The position numbers and the translations under genes are program-made. Positions 43,649 through 52,179 of a stretch of DNA of 64,000 bases are shown here, one piece after another. Below the pieces are notes generated by a model. The model had not been told where the DNA came from. It saw nothing but the letters and a program-made list of their open reading frames with translations, and did not search any database. The first letter of the stretch is position 1. Each line of letters opens with the position of its first letter. Source of the stretch: CAZDVQ01 sp964508975 (GTDB lineage Bacteria; Bacteroidota; Bacteroidia; Chitinophagales; Saprospiraceae); NCBI GenBank assembly GCA_964508975.1, contig CAZDVQ010000010.1, positions 1-64,000 on the forward strand. The letters are read 5' to 3'.

Positions 43649-44758
43649 ATGTCGATCTATCAAACGCCCCTGCATTTCGGCTATTTTTTTGGCTTGCTAT
43701 TCGCTGTTTTGCTATGGGTTCGTAGCTACCAGGAAGAACAGCTCTCGGATATATTCCTAGGTTTCGTGCTGTTCTTCCTGGCTATGGAAATTCAGGATTA
43801 CACCTTCGGTTTTTCGGGTATAAATGTGCTTTGGGAGGAGTTGAATGGCTTTCCCCGTTATTTTCACTTGGCTTTTGCGCCTACTATTTACTTTTACCTA
43901 CAGGCACAAATAAACCGGAATTTCAAGTTTGAACGGAAGTACTTCGTACATTATATCCCTTATTTGATTTACGTGCTTTTCAATCTAGCCGTCTTTATCC
44001 AAGGTCCCGAAACGGTCAAACTGTTTCAGGGTTCATCTTGGGCCTATGGCTTAGGTTGGCTTGAAAACTTGGCCATTTGGCTCTCGTATGGCTATTACTT
44101 TTATCATTCACTCAAGATTTACAAAGCATATCGGCTCTGGGCCGAAACCCAATTCTCCGAGACACAAACCATCAGTTTTATCTGGCTCCGCAATTTTATT
44201 TACCTCATCATTGCCGGCGAAATATTCAAGTGGACCTGGGTTTTGATAGATGCACTTTTGGGTAATTTACCCTTTGAACAAGACTGGTGGTGGCAATTGC
44301 TGACCATAATTATTATCTGTTACGTGGGCATTAAGGGCTATGCACAACCGCAACCCCAACGGTTAACGTTTGAAGCTGATACCAAGGCCGAAGAGCTGGA
44401 GGAGGCATTGATCAAGCCAAGTGCCTCAACGGACTATGCCGAGTGGAAGCCCAAAATCGAAAAACTGTTTGTTGAGCAAAAAATATTCCTCGAACCAGAG
44501 CTTTCCTTGGCCGATTTGGCCCGGAGGCTCAAGACCAACACCTCGGTGCTTTCGGCAGCTATCAACCAAAACTTCCACAAGAATTTCAACGATTTTGTGA
44601 ATGAGTTCAGGGTGGCTGAATTCAAACGCTTGGCCCAATTACCGGAGTACCAAAATCTAACGCTCCTAGCCATAGCTTTCGAGTGTGGATTTAACTCAAA
44701 AGCTACCTTTAACCGTGCAGTGAAAAAGGTAACGGGACTTTCGCCCAAATCCCTTTAA
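43649..44758 (+). CDS. Membrane-anchored AraC-type transcription regulator
   Basis: The 369-residue protein has seven hydrophobic segments in residues ~5-230 (LHFGYFFGLLFAVLLWV, FLGFVLFFLAMEI, YFVHYIPYLIYVLFNLAVF and others), then a C-terminal AraC DNA-binding domain (~265-369). The second helix-turn-helix reads LLAIAFECGFNSKATFNRAVKKVTGLSP (broken), the AraC signature. Such regulators are frequent in Bacteroidota and may sense a membrane or periplasmic signal. It may control the DoxX-lipoprotein-GIN genes upstream. Confidence 0.88.
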   Translation: MSIYQTPLHFGYFFGLLFAVLLWVRSYQEEQLSDIFLGFVLFFLAMEIQDYTFGFSGINVLWEELNGFPRYFHLAFAPTIYFYLQAQINRNFKFERKYFVHYIPYLIYVLFNLAVFIQGPETVKLFQGSSWAYGLGWLENLAIWLSYGYYFYHSLKIYKAYRLWAETQFSETQTISFIWLRNFIYLIIAGEIFKWTWVLIDALLGNLPFEQDWWWQLLTIIIICYVGIKGYAQPQPQRLTFEADTKAEELEEALIKPSASTDYAEWKPKIEKLFVEQKIFLEPELSLADLARRLKTNTSVLSAAINQNFHKNFNDFVNEFRVAEFKRLAQLPEYQNLTLLAIAFECGFNSKATFNRAVKKVTGLSPKSL

Positions 44759-44789
44759 CGGTTAGTCAATGCCCTGTGATGAATGCTTT

Positions 44790-44890
44790 TTTGGGCGTTG
44801 CGGCCTACGGCCGCCGCTCCTTTGCGCGCTCGCTGTCGCTCGGTGCTACGCACTGCCGCCTTTGGCGGCCCGCTCCAAGCAGCTAACGCG
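44790..44890 (+). repeat. Family A repeat, copy 12
   Basis: A compact ~100-bp copy almost identical to copies 1 and 13. It starts TTGGGCGTTGCGGCCTACGG and ends GCTCCAAGCAGCTAACGCG. It lies 31 bases after the AraC-like stop. Confidence 0.88.
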
Positions 44891-44915
44891 AAAAACGATC
44901 AACACTAGACTAAAT

Positions 44916-45182
44916 CTAAAACTGTTTCATTAGGCTCAAGTATTCAATGTTTTTTCTGAGTTGGTACAATGGAAGGGTCGTCATTAATTCGACAACTTTT
45001 TCTTCGTCAACACCTTTGAAAATCAAGACGGCTCCATTTTTTGTTTGTCTTAAGAAAAAATGTTCTAAAATACCTTCAGCTTTCCATTGCGCAATGATAG
45101 CTTGCTCGTGCTTTACTATTTCTTGGAAATTAGCTGGCAGGTTATCTGTATCTATAGTTAAAATGACTTGTATTACATGCAT
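44916..45182 (-). CDS. Muconolactone delta-isomerase-like protein
   Basis: The 88-residue protein matches the small muconolactone isomerase fold: an opening strand MHVIQVILTID, EQAIIAQWKAEGILEHFFLRQ, GAVLIFKGVDEEKVVELMTTLPLY and a final YLSLMKQF. In the beta-ketoadipate pathway this enzyme moves a double bond in muconolactone. No other pathway gene is nearby and many homologues are only dimeric alpha-beta barrel proteins, so the reaction is uncertain. The upstream 237 bases show no other gene. Confidence 0.72.
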   Translation of the reverse strand: MHVIQVILTIDTDNLPANFQEIVKHEQAIIAQWKAEGILEHFFLRQTKNGAVLIFKGVDEEKVVELMTTLPLYQLRKNIEYLSLMKQF

Positions 45183-45419
45183 GGTTTTAATATTATTGTC
45201 TAAGTTAAATGAGTTGGTTAATAATTATGATATACAATAGTCCTATTGTCGGGTTATATTTAAATGTAACAAGTTAAATAGTTCTAGCGTTAAATTTTCG
45301 ATTGAATACAGTGCAAACCTACATCCAATACTTTACTTTTGCAAGTAGTTACTTACATGTATAGTAGTAACCTAATGATTGGTAAGGCATGTACAGGTTT
45401 TCCCGGCACATGAAGTCTG

Positions 45420-46724
45420 TTAGCTTTTAGTTTTAAATCTAATCGTATACGGCGCTAACCTATTGCCCCCATCTTCTTTGGCAAAATTCGAGATGATTAA
45501 GCCATAGGTCGTATTAGGTTTAAGGGCTTCAACTTCAAAGGAATAGCTTTTTTTGTCGCTAGACCAGCCTATATGTTTTTTGATCATTAAACGTTCTACG
45601 CCTGGGGTTTCATCAAAATCTACACTTCTACAACAACTGTTCATGGCCTCCGAAAACTCGATGGTTATTACATTGAGCTTGGGCGATACCTTTTGGCTAC
45701 CATTTTTGAACTCCACAATACGTTTTACGGTAGGTCGCAGGGATTCGTACTTGATACCAATTTCCTCCACCGTCAAGGGCAGGAACTTCGAGGCGTCAAC
45801 TAACTTTGCAAATGCAGCATCGTCGCTATAATCCAGTTCAATCAGGTCTTTTATTGCTTGTTGCTTATCTGTTGCGTTGAGGTAGTACCTTTCGCAAATT
45901 TCATAACCGATGTAGTAGCCTAAATCTTTGACTTTCAGTTCGTTTTCATTTTCACTCCAAAGCCAATTCCAAATATCGTCGTTCCGCAGTATTTCTATCA
46001 TGTATCTATCCATAACCCTTTGAGGATTGGCTTTGCCAAATTTTACCGGTGGCGATAAAGGCTTTTCGGTAAGGAGTGTTGAAATAAATTCGGCAACACC
46101 TTCTGCCACACAAAGATGTATAATGGTTTTGTCTTCCCAGCTTGTTTGCTGTGTATGTATATATTCATGAATGGCTGTCAAGGCAATGTCATAAGGGGCA
46201 TATTCTAATATGGTATTGCGAATTATTGCTGGTAGTTCTTCTAAAAACGAATTGGGTTGGGCTAGCAAGTATTCGGCGCCTAGCAATACTTTCGGGCCAT
46301 CATAGGTACCTCCGCTTCTAAAAGCACCCACGGAAAAGTAAATATTGGCTGGTTTCAGGTCGGGATAAATCGCTTTCAGATTTGCAAGATACTGTTCAAT
46401 TTGGGCTTCAGCCTGGGCCACAAGCGCCATGTTTCCCCTGATAGACTGCCAGTATTGAGGGTAGTTTATTATATTGTTGACAAACTCCTTGTCCGTATAC
46501 CGCCTCACTGCCATGAAGCCCTTTAGCCCCTCGGTGCCTTGATCAATATACAACTCGTTAATCAGCTTAAGGCGTTCCACACTATCCGTCGATTGGCTAA
46601 TTTGGTCAAATGCCAACCAAAAATTATCCAAATCGGTGGTAACGATTTGGCTTTTAAAACCCTGTCCTGTAAGTATTTGTACAAAGGATAGCAGGAATAA
46701 GGTCAGATAGGTAGTTTTAGGCAT
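45420..46724 (-). CDS. Secreted zinc metalloprotease-like protein with Ig-like tail
   Basis: The 434-residue protein has a signal peptide (MPKTTYLTLFLLSFVQILTG). A gluzincin motif H186-E187-x-x-H190 (AIHEYIHTQQ) is followed by a possible third ligand glutamate in VAEGVAEFIS (~208-212), as in DUF2268-like predicted proteases. Residues ~345-434 form an Ig-like domain (NVITIEFSEAMN, LKPNTTYGLIISNFA, YTIRFKTKS) of the SbsA/Big_5 sort. It is probably periplasmic or secreted; substrate unknown. It lies alone between repeats. Confidence 0.8.
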   Translation of the reverse strand: MPKTTYLTLFLLSFVQILTGQGFKSQIVTTDLDNFWLAFDQISQSTDSVERLKLINELYIDQGTEGLKGFMAVRRYTDKEFVNNIINYPQYWQSIRGNMALVAQAEAQIEQYLANLKAIYPDLKPANIYFSVGAFRSGGTYDGPKVLLGAEYLLAQPNSFLEELPAIIRNTILEYAPYDIALTAIHEYIHTQQTSWEDKTIIHLCVAEGVAEFISTLLTEKPLSPPVKFGKANPQRVMDRYMIEILRNDDIWNWLWSENENELKVKDLGYYIGYEICERYYLNATDKQQAIKDLIELDYSDDAAFAKLVDASKFLPLTVEEIGIKYESLRPTVKRIVEFKNGSQKVSPKLNVITIEFSEAMNSCCRSVDFDETPGVERLMIKKHIGWSSDKKSYSFEVEALKPNTTYGLIISNFAKEDGGNRLAPYTIRFKTKS

Positions 46725-46818
46725 GGCTGTGGGAGTTGGTGTATTTCAGGAGGTCTTAAGTTTCATTTAACGGCTCAATTTAATACTAAATTGTCGGATG
46801 AATTGAGGGGATTTTGTT

Positions 46819-46938
46819 TTTGGGCGTTGCGGCCTACGGCCGCCGCTCCTTTGCGCGCTCGCTGTCGCTCGGTGCTACGCACTGCCGCCTTCGGCGGCCC
46901 GCTCCAAGCAGCTAACGCGACGGCTGCGAAGCAGCCGG
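46819..46938 (+). repeat. Family A repeat, copy 13
   Basis: It is nearly identical to copy 12 (TTGGGCGTTGCGGCCTACGG start, CAAGCAGCTAACGCG end), with an added CGGCTGCGAAGCAGCCG hairpin at the end. Confidence 0.88.
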
Positions 46939-46985
46939 ATACGGTCATAACGGTGATTTCATGGATCTATAACCTTTAAATATCA

Positions 46986-47660
46986 TTAATCTTTAATACA
47001 TCTAACGGAAAAGCCGTCTTCTAAACTTTCCCATGCTAGCATAGCCTTGCCTTTATCTCTTAGGGTAAAACACTCCACTTCGGGCCAGTTTTTAGGCTTG
47101 CAACACGACCACCAAGCTGTCATTTGGGTTTGCCACCTGAAAGCATCATTGGGATTAATCATGGCAAATGTCCTAATGCCTGCTGGTACAGCGTTAAATC
47201 CAAATCGGTCTTCACCGTTTCGGCCTCCATGCCAGCCGCTCTTACTTTTTAAGTCTCTAGCTACTTCACCATGCCTACCGCCCAGAAACTCGTATAGCCT
47301 CCTCCATTCAAAAGCCGATGGGATATGCCAGCCAACCGGTGCAAGACCTCTTTTATCCCTAACGGCACTCCAATTATACAGTTTGCCATAAATGGCATTA
47401 TTTATACTGTCGTTATTGTAATAGCACCATGCAGGCTGTTCCTTACGGTTTGCTTCTCCCCATTCTGACATAGTTTTGGCTTGAGCTATGGTATCGCCAT
47501 TCCTAAAGGTAACCACATCCAAGTTTTTATCCATCCAGATCTGGGTTCCTATCTGCACTTCATCATAAGTTTTTCCAGGCGTTTTTTTGATCCAGGATGT
47601 CAATAATAAAGAACAGACAATAACGATAGCAATAAAAATAATTTGTTGGCCTCGTTTCAT
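46986..47660 (-). CDS. FISUMP-domain (Fibrobacter major paralogous domain) protein
   Basis: The 224-residue protein has an N-terminal membrane helix or signal anchor (IIFIAIVIVCSLLLTSWI). The family pattern is clear: VQIGTQIWMDKNLDV, WCYYNNDSINNAIYGKLYNW, LAPVGWHIPSAFEWRRL, RFGFNAVPAGIRT and the ending GFSVRCIKD. FISUMP domains are common extracellular modules of unknown role in Bacteroidota and Fibrobacter. A good -7 box lies 68 bases upstream. Confidence 0.9.
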   Translation of the reverse strand: MKRGQQIIFIAIVIVCSLLLTSWIKKTPGKTYDEVQIGTQIWMDKNLDVVTFRNGDTIAQAKTMSEWGEANRKEQPAWCYYNNDSINNAIYGKLYNWSAVRDKRGLAPVGWHIPSAFEWRRLYEFLGGRHGEVARDLKSKSGWHGGRNGEDRFGFNAVPAGIRTFAMINPNDAFRWQTQMTAWWSCCKPKNWPEVECFTLRDKGKAMLAWESLEDGFSVRCIKD

Positions 47661-47728
47661 GCGTTAGATGATTTAAAATGACTCAATTGTTTCAAATGCA
47701 TGTTGAGGTGTATCTTATAATCGCCTAG

Positions 47729-47736
47729 CAAAGATA
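47729..47736 (-). promoter_or_regulatory. -7 box TATCTTTG for FISUMP gene
   Basis: A perfect TAnnTTTG match on the minus strand, 68 bases before the ATG at 47660. Confidence 0.6.
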
Positions 47737-47807
47737 AATAATGGCTTAAATATTCCAACATTAAACAGGTTTGCCCTTGCCTTTTGCACTCAAAAGCAGT
47801 TGGTTCT

Positions 47808-47914
47808 GCGTTAGCTGGCCGGAGGGCGGCCCAAAGGGCCGGTGCGCAACGCGCACTAAGCGTACAGCGCACCCGTAGGACAGCGGCGACGCGCATGCGG
47901 CGCAACGCCCAAAA
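47808..47914 (-). repeat. Family A repeat, copy 14
   Basis: It reads on the minus strand from TTTTGGGCGTTGCGCCGCATGC to GGCCAGCTAACGC. It lies between the divergent FISUMP and MATE genes. Confidence 0.85.
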
Positions 47915-47965
47915 ATAAAACCATTACATAAACAGGAACCAGTAGCTGCGGGCAAATTAATGTCC

Positions 47966-47973
47966 TATCTTTG
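47966..47973 (+). promoter_or_regulatory. -7 box TATCTTTG for MATE gene
   Basis: A perfect TAnnTTTG match 35 bases before the ATG at 48009. Confidence 0.7.
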
Positions 47974-48008
47974 GGGGCTCAAACGTTCAAGTTCATATAT
48001 CCGTACCC

Positions 48009-49367
48009 ATGTCGAGCCAAGCGCTAAGTTATAGAGGCCACCTTCGCGAAACCATCAGCCTGTCGGTGCCCGTTATTATTGGCCAGTTGGGCACGGTGCT
48101 CATGGGCGTTATCGATAACGTGATGATTGGCGGCCTGGGTGCCGTGCAATTCTCGGCAGCCACCTTGTCCAACAGCCTGTTTTTCCTGTTTTCTATCATT
48201 CCCATCGGCGCTACCTACGCCATCACACCCCTGATTTCCGAATCGGTTGGGGCCGGGAAAGCCCAGCGGGCGGGAAAATACCTGAAGCAAAGCGTGTATT
48301 TCATGCTGCTTTTGTCGGGTCTCATCATGGCGGTGCTGTACGGCGTTATACTGTCGCTGCCTTATTTTGGCCAGCCGGAGATCGAGCTACCATATGCCAC
48401 GAGCTACCTCATGCTCATTACCATTTCTACGCCTTTCATGATTTTAGCCCTCACGTACAAGCAGTTCTGCGATGGCCTCTCGAACACCATGCCGGGCATG
48501 GTTATTACCGTTGGCGGATTGTTTGCCAACATATTTCTCAACTGGGTGCTCATTTTTGGAAATTTAGGTTTCCCACGCCTCGAGCTGTTTGGTGCGGGCC
48601 TAGCTACCTTGTTGAGTCGGGTACTCATGTTCTTGGCCTCGGCCATATATGTGCATGGCTCAGCCCGCTACAAGACCTATTTACAAGGGGCAAACTGGAA
48701 TTTTTTACCCTACATGCAGTTTAAACTTTTGAAACTCAGCATTCCCGTGGGCATGCAGTTTTTCTTCGAGGTAGCTGCTTTCGCAGGCGCTACCATTATG
48801 ATTGGCTGGCTATCTGAAGGGGCCTCGGTGGCTAGGGCGGCCCATCAAGCGGCGCTCAGTTCGGCCTCTGTAACCTTCATGGTGGTAACGGGTTGGGCAG
48901 CGGGTTCGAGCATCCGCATCGGTAATTATTATGGAGCTAAAGATTATAGATCGCTGCGCATGGCGGGTATTACGGCCCTGGTGGCCGGTGTGGCTATTGA
49001 GCTGCTTTTTGCCTTGCTGTTTATTGTGTTTAACCGACAAATCCCTATGCTGTACACCACAGAGGCTGATGTGTTGAGCATTGCTGCCGTGCTGATGTTG
49101 TACGGGGCTGCTTTCCAGGTTTTTGATGGGGTGCAGGCTATTTCCGCAGCGCTTTTGCGGGGCATGCAAGATGTACGTGTCTCTATGATTGTCACTTTTG
49201 TAAGCTATTGGCTCATCAGTTTGCCCCTGAGTTACTACCTCTGTTTCAATATGGACTTAGGCGTGGTGGGCATTTGGATATCGTTCATCATTTCACTGGC
49301 TATCGTTTCAGTGTTCTTGACTTGGCGGTTTATGGTGATTAGTGCTAAGTTGGTAGTTGATAGTTGA
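48009..49367 (+). CDS. MATE family multidrug/Na+ efflux transporter
   Basis: The 452-residue protein has twelve hydrophobic segments in two related halves. MATE features include the opening LSVPVIIGQLGTVLMGVIDNVMIGGLG (broken), PIGATYAITPLISESVGAGK in half one, and ASVTFMVVTGWAAGSSIRIGNYYGAK with the later QAISAALLRGMQDVR in half two. MATE pumps export drugs or metabolites using a Na+ or H+ gradient; the substrate is unknown. The 3' end runs straight into the family B repeat array. Confidence 0.92.
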   Translation: MSSQALSYRGHLRETISLSVPVIIGQLGTVLMGVIDNVMIGGLGAVQFSAATLSNSLFFLFSIIPIGATYAITPLISESVGAGKAQRAGKYLKQSVYFMLLLSGLIMAVLYGVILSLPYFGQPEIELPYATSYLMLITISTPFMILALTYKQFCDGLSNTMPGMVITVGGLFANIFLNWVLIFGNLGFPRLELFGAGLATLLSRVLMFLASAIYVHGSARYKTYLQGANWNFLPYMQFKLLKLSIPVGMQFFFEVAAFAGATIMIGWLSEGASVARAAHQAALSSASVTFMVVTGWAAGSSIRIGNYYGAKDYRSLRMAGITALVAGVAIELLFALLFIVFNRQIPMLYTTEADVLSIAAVLMLYGAAFQVFDGVQAISAALLRGMQDVRVSMIVTFVSYWLISLPLSYYLCFNMDLGVVGIWISFIISLAIVSVFLTWRFMVISAKLVVDS

Positions 49368-49375
49368 TAGTTATT

Positions 49376-49764
49376 TAGCGCCTGCGCAGTGGAGGGGGTC
49401 GGCCGGGTGGTACTCTGCCCTCTGCTCTAATTTGCGCCTCCCCCCGCCGCGTTGCGTCGACCCCCTCCACTGCGCAGGCGCTACGCGCCGCTGGTAGCGG
49501 GGGTTGGGCCGTGTGGAGCTCGGCCGGGTTCATCGTTCATCGTTAAATTGCGCCTCCCCCCGGCACTTCGTGCCGACCCCCTCCACTGCGCAGGCGCTAC
49601 GCGCCGCTGGTAGCGGGGGTTGGGCCGTGTGGAGCTCGGCCGGGTTCATCGTTCATCGTTAAATTGCGCCTCCCCCCGGCACTTCGTGCCGACCCCCTCC
49701 ACTGCGCAGGCGCTACGCGCCGCTGGTAGCGGGGGTTGGGCCGAGCTCCGCTCGGCCGGGTGGC
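49376..49764 (+). repeat. Family B palindromic repeat array, left side (116-bp tandem units)
   Basis: Units of 116 bp begin TTGGGCCGTGTGGAGCTCGG at 49504 and 49620, and a third diverges at 49736 (TTGGGCCGAGCTCCGCTCGG). Each holds a GTTCATCGTTCATCG word pair, GCGCCTCCCCCC, a GGCACTTCGTGCC hairpin and ACCCCCTCCACTGCGCAGGCGC. The region 49376-49445 contains an inverted partner unit. Confidence 0.88.
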
Positions 49765-49781
49765 AGGTATAATTATGGTAG

Positions 49782-50150
49782 CTATAAATCAGCTATTAAC
49801 TGCGTTATTCGTTTGGTAGCTTTTGCGTAAGTATCGACTTCCTCGTTTTTTAATCGAATAACCTTATAGCCAAGTTTTTCAAGAAACTGATCTCGATCCC
49901 TATCATATTCCTTAGTCGTTTCGTGGATTTCGCCGTCCAGTTCAATCACCAAACGGATGGAAGTGCAAATAAAATCAACGATATATACTAGGTTCCTGCC
50001 GTCCTTACAGCCATGAACAATTGGATGTTGCCGCCTGAATTTTAATCCGCCTATATTTTTACCCCGTAGAATACTCCATACTATACCCTCTACGGTAGTT
50101 GGGGTTTTTCTTAGCTGCCTGCAATGGTCTAGTGTCTTAAATTGCTTCAT
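49782..50150 (-). CDS. DUF559 (VSR-like) endonuclease-domain protein
   Basis: The protein has 122 residues from ATG 50150. DUF559 pattern: TVEGIVWSILRGKNIGGLKFRRQHPIV (broken), YIVDFICTSIRLVIELDGEIH, YDRDRDQFLEKLGYKVIRLKN and EEV. It is related to very-short-patch-repair nucleases, with the Asp in VDF and the E-x-D in IELDGEIH as probable metal ligands. Its gene lies between inverted arrays of family B repeats. Family members are small, often multi-copy, and of unproven function. A -7 box 4 bases before the ATG suggests a leaderless mRNA. Confidence 0.87.
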   Translation of the reverse strand: MKQFKTLDHCRQLRKTPTTVEGIVWSILRGKNIGGLKFRRQHPIVHGCKDGRNLVYIVDFICTSIRLVIELDGEIHETTKEYDRDRDQFLEKLGYKVIRLKNEEVDTYAKATKRITQLIADL

Positions 50151-50154
50151 ATGG

Positions 50155-50162
50155 CAAAAATA
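50155..50162 (-). promoter_or_regulatory. -7 box TATTTTTG before DUF559 gene
   Basis: A TAnnTTTG match on the minus strand, ending 4 bases before the ATG at 50150. Confidence 0.5.
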
Positions 50163-50250
50163 ATGACTAACTTCCAATGCAGTAGGTTATAATATATTCC
50201 TGAAAATCGTTATTTCGTGATAATGTACTTTACCTATAAAACTACCTCAC

Positions 50251-50609
50251 CACCCGGCCGAGCTCTGCTCGGCCCAACCCCCGCTACCAGCGGCGCATAG
50301 CGCCTGCGCAGTGGAGGGGGTCGGCACGTAGTGCCGGGGGGAGGCGCAATTTATAGATGAGGGCAGAGAGCATAGTGCAGAGTATTTCGGCCGAGAGTAG
50401 CTCGGCCCAACCCCCGCTACCAGCGGCGCATAGCGCCTGCGCAGTGGAGGGGGTNNNNNNNNNNNNNNNNNNNNNNNNNNNNNNNNNNNNNNNNNNNNNN
50501 NNNNNNNNNNNNNNNNNNNNNNNNNNNNNNNNNNNNNNNNNNNNNNNNNNNNNNGCGCATAGCGCCTGCGCAGTGGAGGGGGTCGGCACGTAGTGCCGGG
50601 GGGAGGCGC
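50251..50609 (-). repeat. Family B palindromic repeat array, right side, with assembly gap
   Basis: At least two to three units run in the opposite direction to the left array: CCACCCGGCCGAGC, CCAACCCCCGCTACCAGCGG, GCGCAGTGGAGGGGGTCGG, GGCACGTAGTGCC, CCGGGGGGAGGCGC. Bases 50455-50554 are N, so the true copy number is unknown. The array ends at the xseA stop codon. Confidence 0.88.
50455..50554. other. Assembly gap (100 N)
   Basis: An exact 100-base run of N within the family B array. The length is a placeholder, so the real distance may differ. Confidence 1.
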
Positions 50610-51808
50610 TAAAAACGTTCATCGCTCTCCCGAACCACCCTTACCGTCCCATCGGCAAATTGAATCTCCAATTGGTCCTGGTCTTGGCTGTCGTGGACAC
50701 TGCTGATGAGTTGCCCTTGTTTATACACCAACGCGTAACCTCGTTTTAATATAGCGGCTGGGTCCAGTATCTTGATACGCTCGGCCACAAATTCTAGTTT
50801 TTGCTGCTGCTGTTGGATGTACCGCTTGCTTTCCCGTTGTACTTGTTCTTCCAACACGATGAGCTTGCGGTTAGCTAGTTCAATATTGCGCTTACCCAGA
50901 CTTACAATTTGGGCAAACAACTGTTCGGTATTCCCTTCTGCCTCCGCAATATGGTTAATTAGGAAAGCAGCCACCGCCGTTGGCGTTTTCAACGCGGTAT
51001 GTGCCACCTCGTCGGCTAGGCTTCGGTCAATTTCATGACCAATACCCGTTATGACTGGGATGGGGCAGTTTGCAATACTTTTGCATAGTTCCAAATGATC
51101 AAAAGCAGCTAGGTCAAGCTTTGAACCACCGCCCCGTACCAGTACTATAGCATCAAAGTGTTGCTTGGCGTACTGTACTTGCTCTAAAGCTCGTATAATT
51201 TCGTTGGCAGCGCCATCGCCTTGAACTGCGGCGTTGAAAAACTTGGCTTTAAAGGTGTAACCGTAAGGATTGTCGCGGAGTTGTACCAGTAAGTCTTTCA
51301 AGCCTGCCGCCTTGGCCGATGATATAATAGCCAGTTGGCGGGGCACTAAAGCAAGGGGCTTGGTTTTATTCAAGTGTATCAAACCGCTTTTAACTAGAGC
51401 CTCGTAGTTTTGCATACGGATACGCTCTAGCTGACCCAGGCTAAAACTAGGGTCAACATCCTGAATCTCTGCCTTTAAGCCGTAGCGTTCGTGAAAGCTC
51501 AGCTGTATTTGCAGCATCACTTCTTGACCTTTTTGCAGGAGGGATTCCAGCAATTCGGCCCCAACTTTAGCCCTGATTTTCACGAAGGTCGACTGCCAGA
51601 TGACCGCATCGAGTTGTGCGTTGATACTTTCCGATTGGTCTTTATCCACCAGGGTAATATAAGCCCCAACCTTTGAACGACCTACCTGGGCTATCTCGGC
51701 TTTTACCCAAATGGCTTTGGCGTAATTGGCCGCGATAACTTGCTTGATATGCCGACAAACGGTGGCTAAATCGTGTACTTCCCGCGATGCATCTGGCTGA
51801 TCTGACAT
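50609..51808 (-). CDS. xseA: Exodeoxyribonuclease VII large subunit
   Basis: The 399-residue protein is the catalytic subunit of the enzyme that degrades single-stranded DNA. It has an N-terminal OB-fold region (IWVKAEIAQVGRSKVGAYITLVDKD, broken), the core LALVPRQLAIISSAKAAGLKDLL, VLVRGGGSKLDLAAFDH and VITGIGHEIDRSLADEVAH. A coiled coil and a short basic tail follow. Length is near the family norm. It is the last gene of the operon, three bases after gldC. xseB is not visible downstream, where the repeat array begins. Confidence 0.94.
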   Translation of the reverse strand: MSDQPDASREVHDLATVCRHIKQVIAANYAKAIWVKAEIAQVGRSKVGAYITLVDKDQSESINAQLDAVIWQSTFVKIRAKVGAELLESLLQKGQEVMLQIQLSFHERYGLKAEIQDVDPSFSLGQLERIRMQNYEALVKSGLIHLNKTKPLALVPRQLAIISSAKAAGLKDLLVQLRDNPYGYTFKAKFFNAAVQGDGAANEIIRALEQVQYAKQHFDAIVLVRGGGSKLDLAAFDHLELCKSIANCPIPVITGIGHEIDRSLADEVAHTALKTPTAVAAFLINHIAEAEGNTEQLFAQIVSLGKRNIELANRKLIVLEEQVQRESKRYIQQQQQKLEFVAERIKILDPAAILKRGYALVYKQGQLISSVHDSQDQDQLEIQFADGTVRVVRESDERF

Positions 51809-51811
51809 TGG

Positions 51812-52177
51812 CTACTTGTTTTCGGGCGTCAGGATGCCAGTTTTCTCGCCGAAATACTGGGCAAACTGCTGCATGTTGTTGGCCAACTCCGTGTTCTTGG
51901 TGGCTTTCAAATAGGTATCGGCCAGGCCACGCAGGGTGTGGAACATCATGCGGTCCATTTCCTGCACCTGGAAATCGTTGGTCCAGAGGTCAATTTTCAA
52001 GGTGTCGCGGTGTTCTTTATCGAACAAGGCCAGCAACATGGCTTTACATTCCTGTGGTTTTTGGGCCTCTGGGGCATCGTCGGCATCCCACCAGATTTCG
52101 GCAGGGGTTTGCGTTTGGTCGAGGCCTATTTTGATGCGAATTTGAGAGTAACGGCTGATAATAGGTGTATCTGACAT
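51812..52177 (-). CDS. gldC: Gliding motility protein GldC
   Basis: The 121-residue protein runs from ATG 52177, where the GldC sequence MSDTPIISRYSQIRIKIGLDQ (broken) begins; a longer frame to 52246 overlaps the DinB gene. Typical stretches are PAEIWWDADDAPE, CKAMLLALFDKEHRDTLKIDLW and MMFHTLRGLADTYLKATKN. GldC belongs to the gliding/T9SS gene set; in Flavobacterium it assists gliding. Its presence agrees with the many T9SS cargo proteins in this window. Confidence 0.92.
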   Translation of the reverse strand: MSDTPIISRYSQIRIKIGLDQTQTPAEIWWDADDAPEAQKPQECKAMLLALFDKEHRDTLKIDLWTNDFQVQEMDRMMFHTLRGLADTYLKATKNTELANNMQQFAQYFGEKTGILTPENK

Positions 52178-52179
52178 GG

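Noticed and set aside
49376..49764. CRISPR array
   Set aside because: The units are 116-bp tandem copies including the spacer-like parts; there are no unique spacers and no cas genes.
50284..50622. ORF crossing the N run
   Set aside because: It consists of repeat sequence and unknown bases, not a gene.
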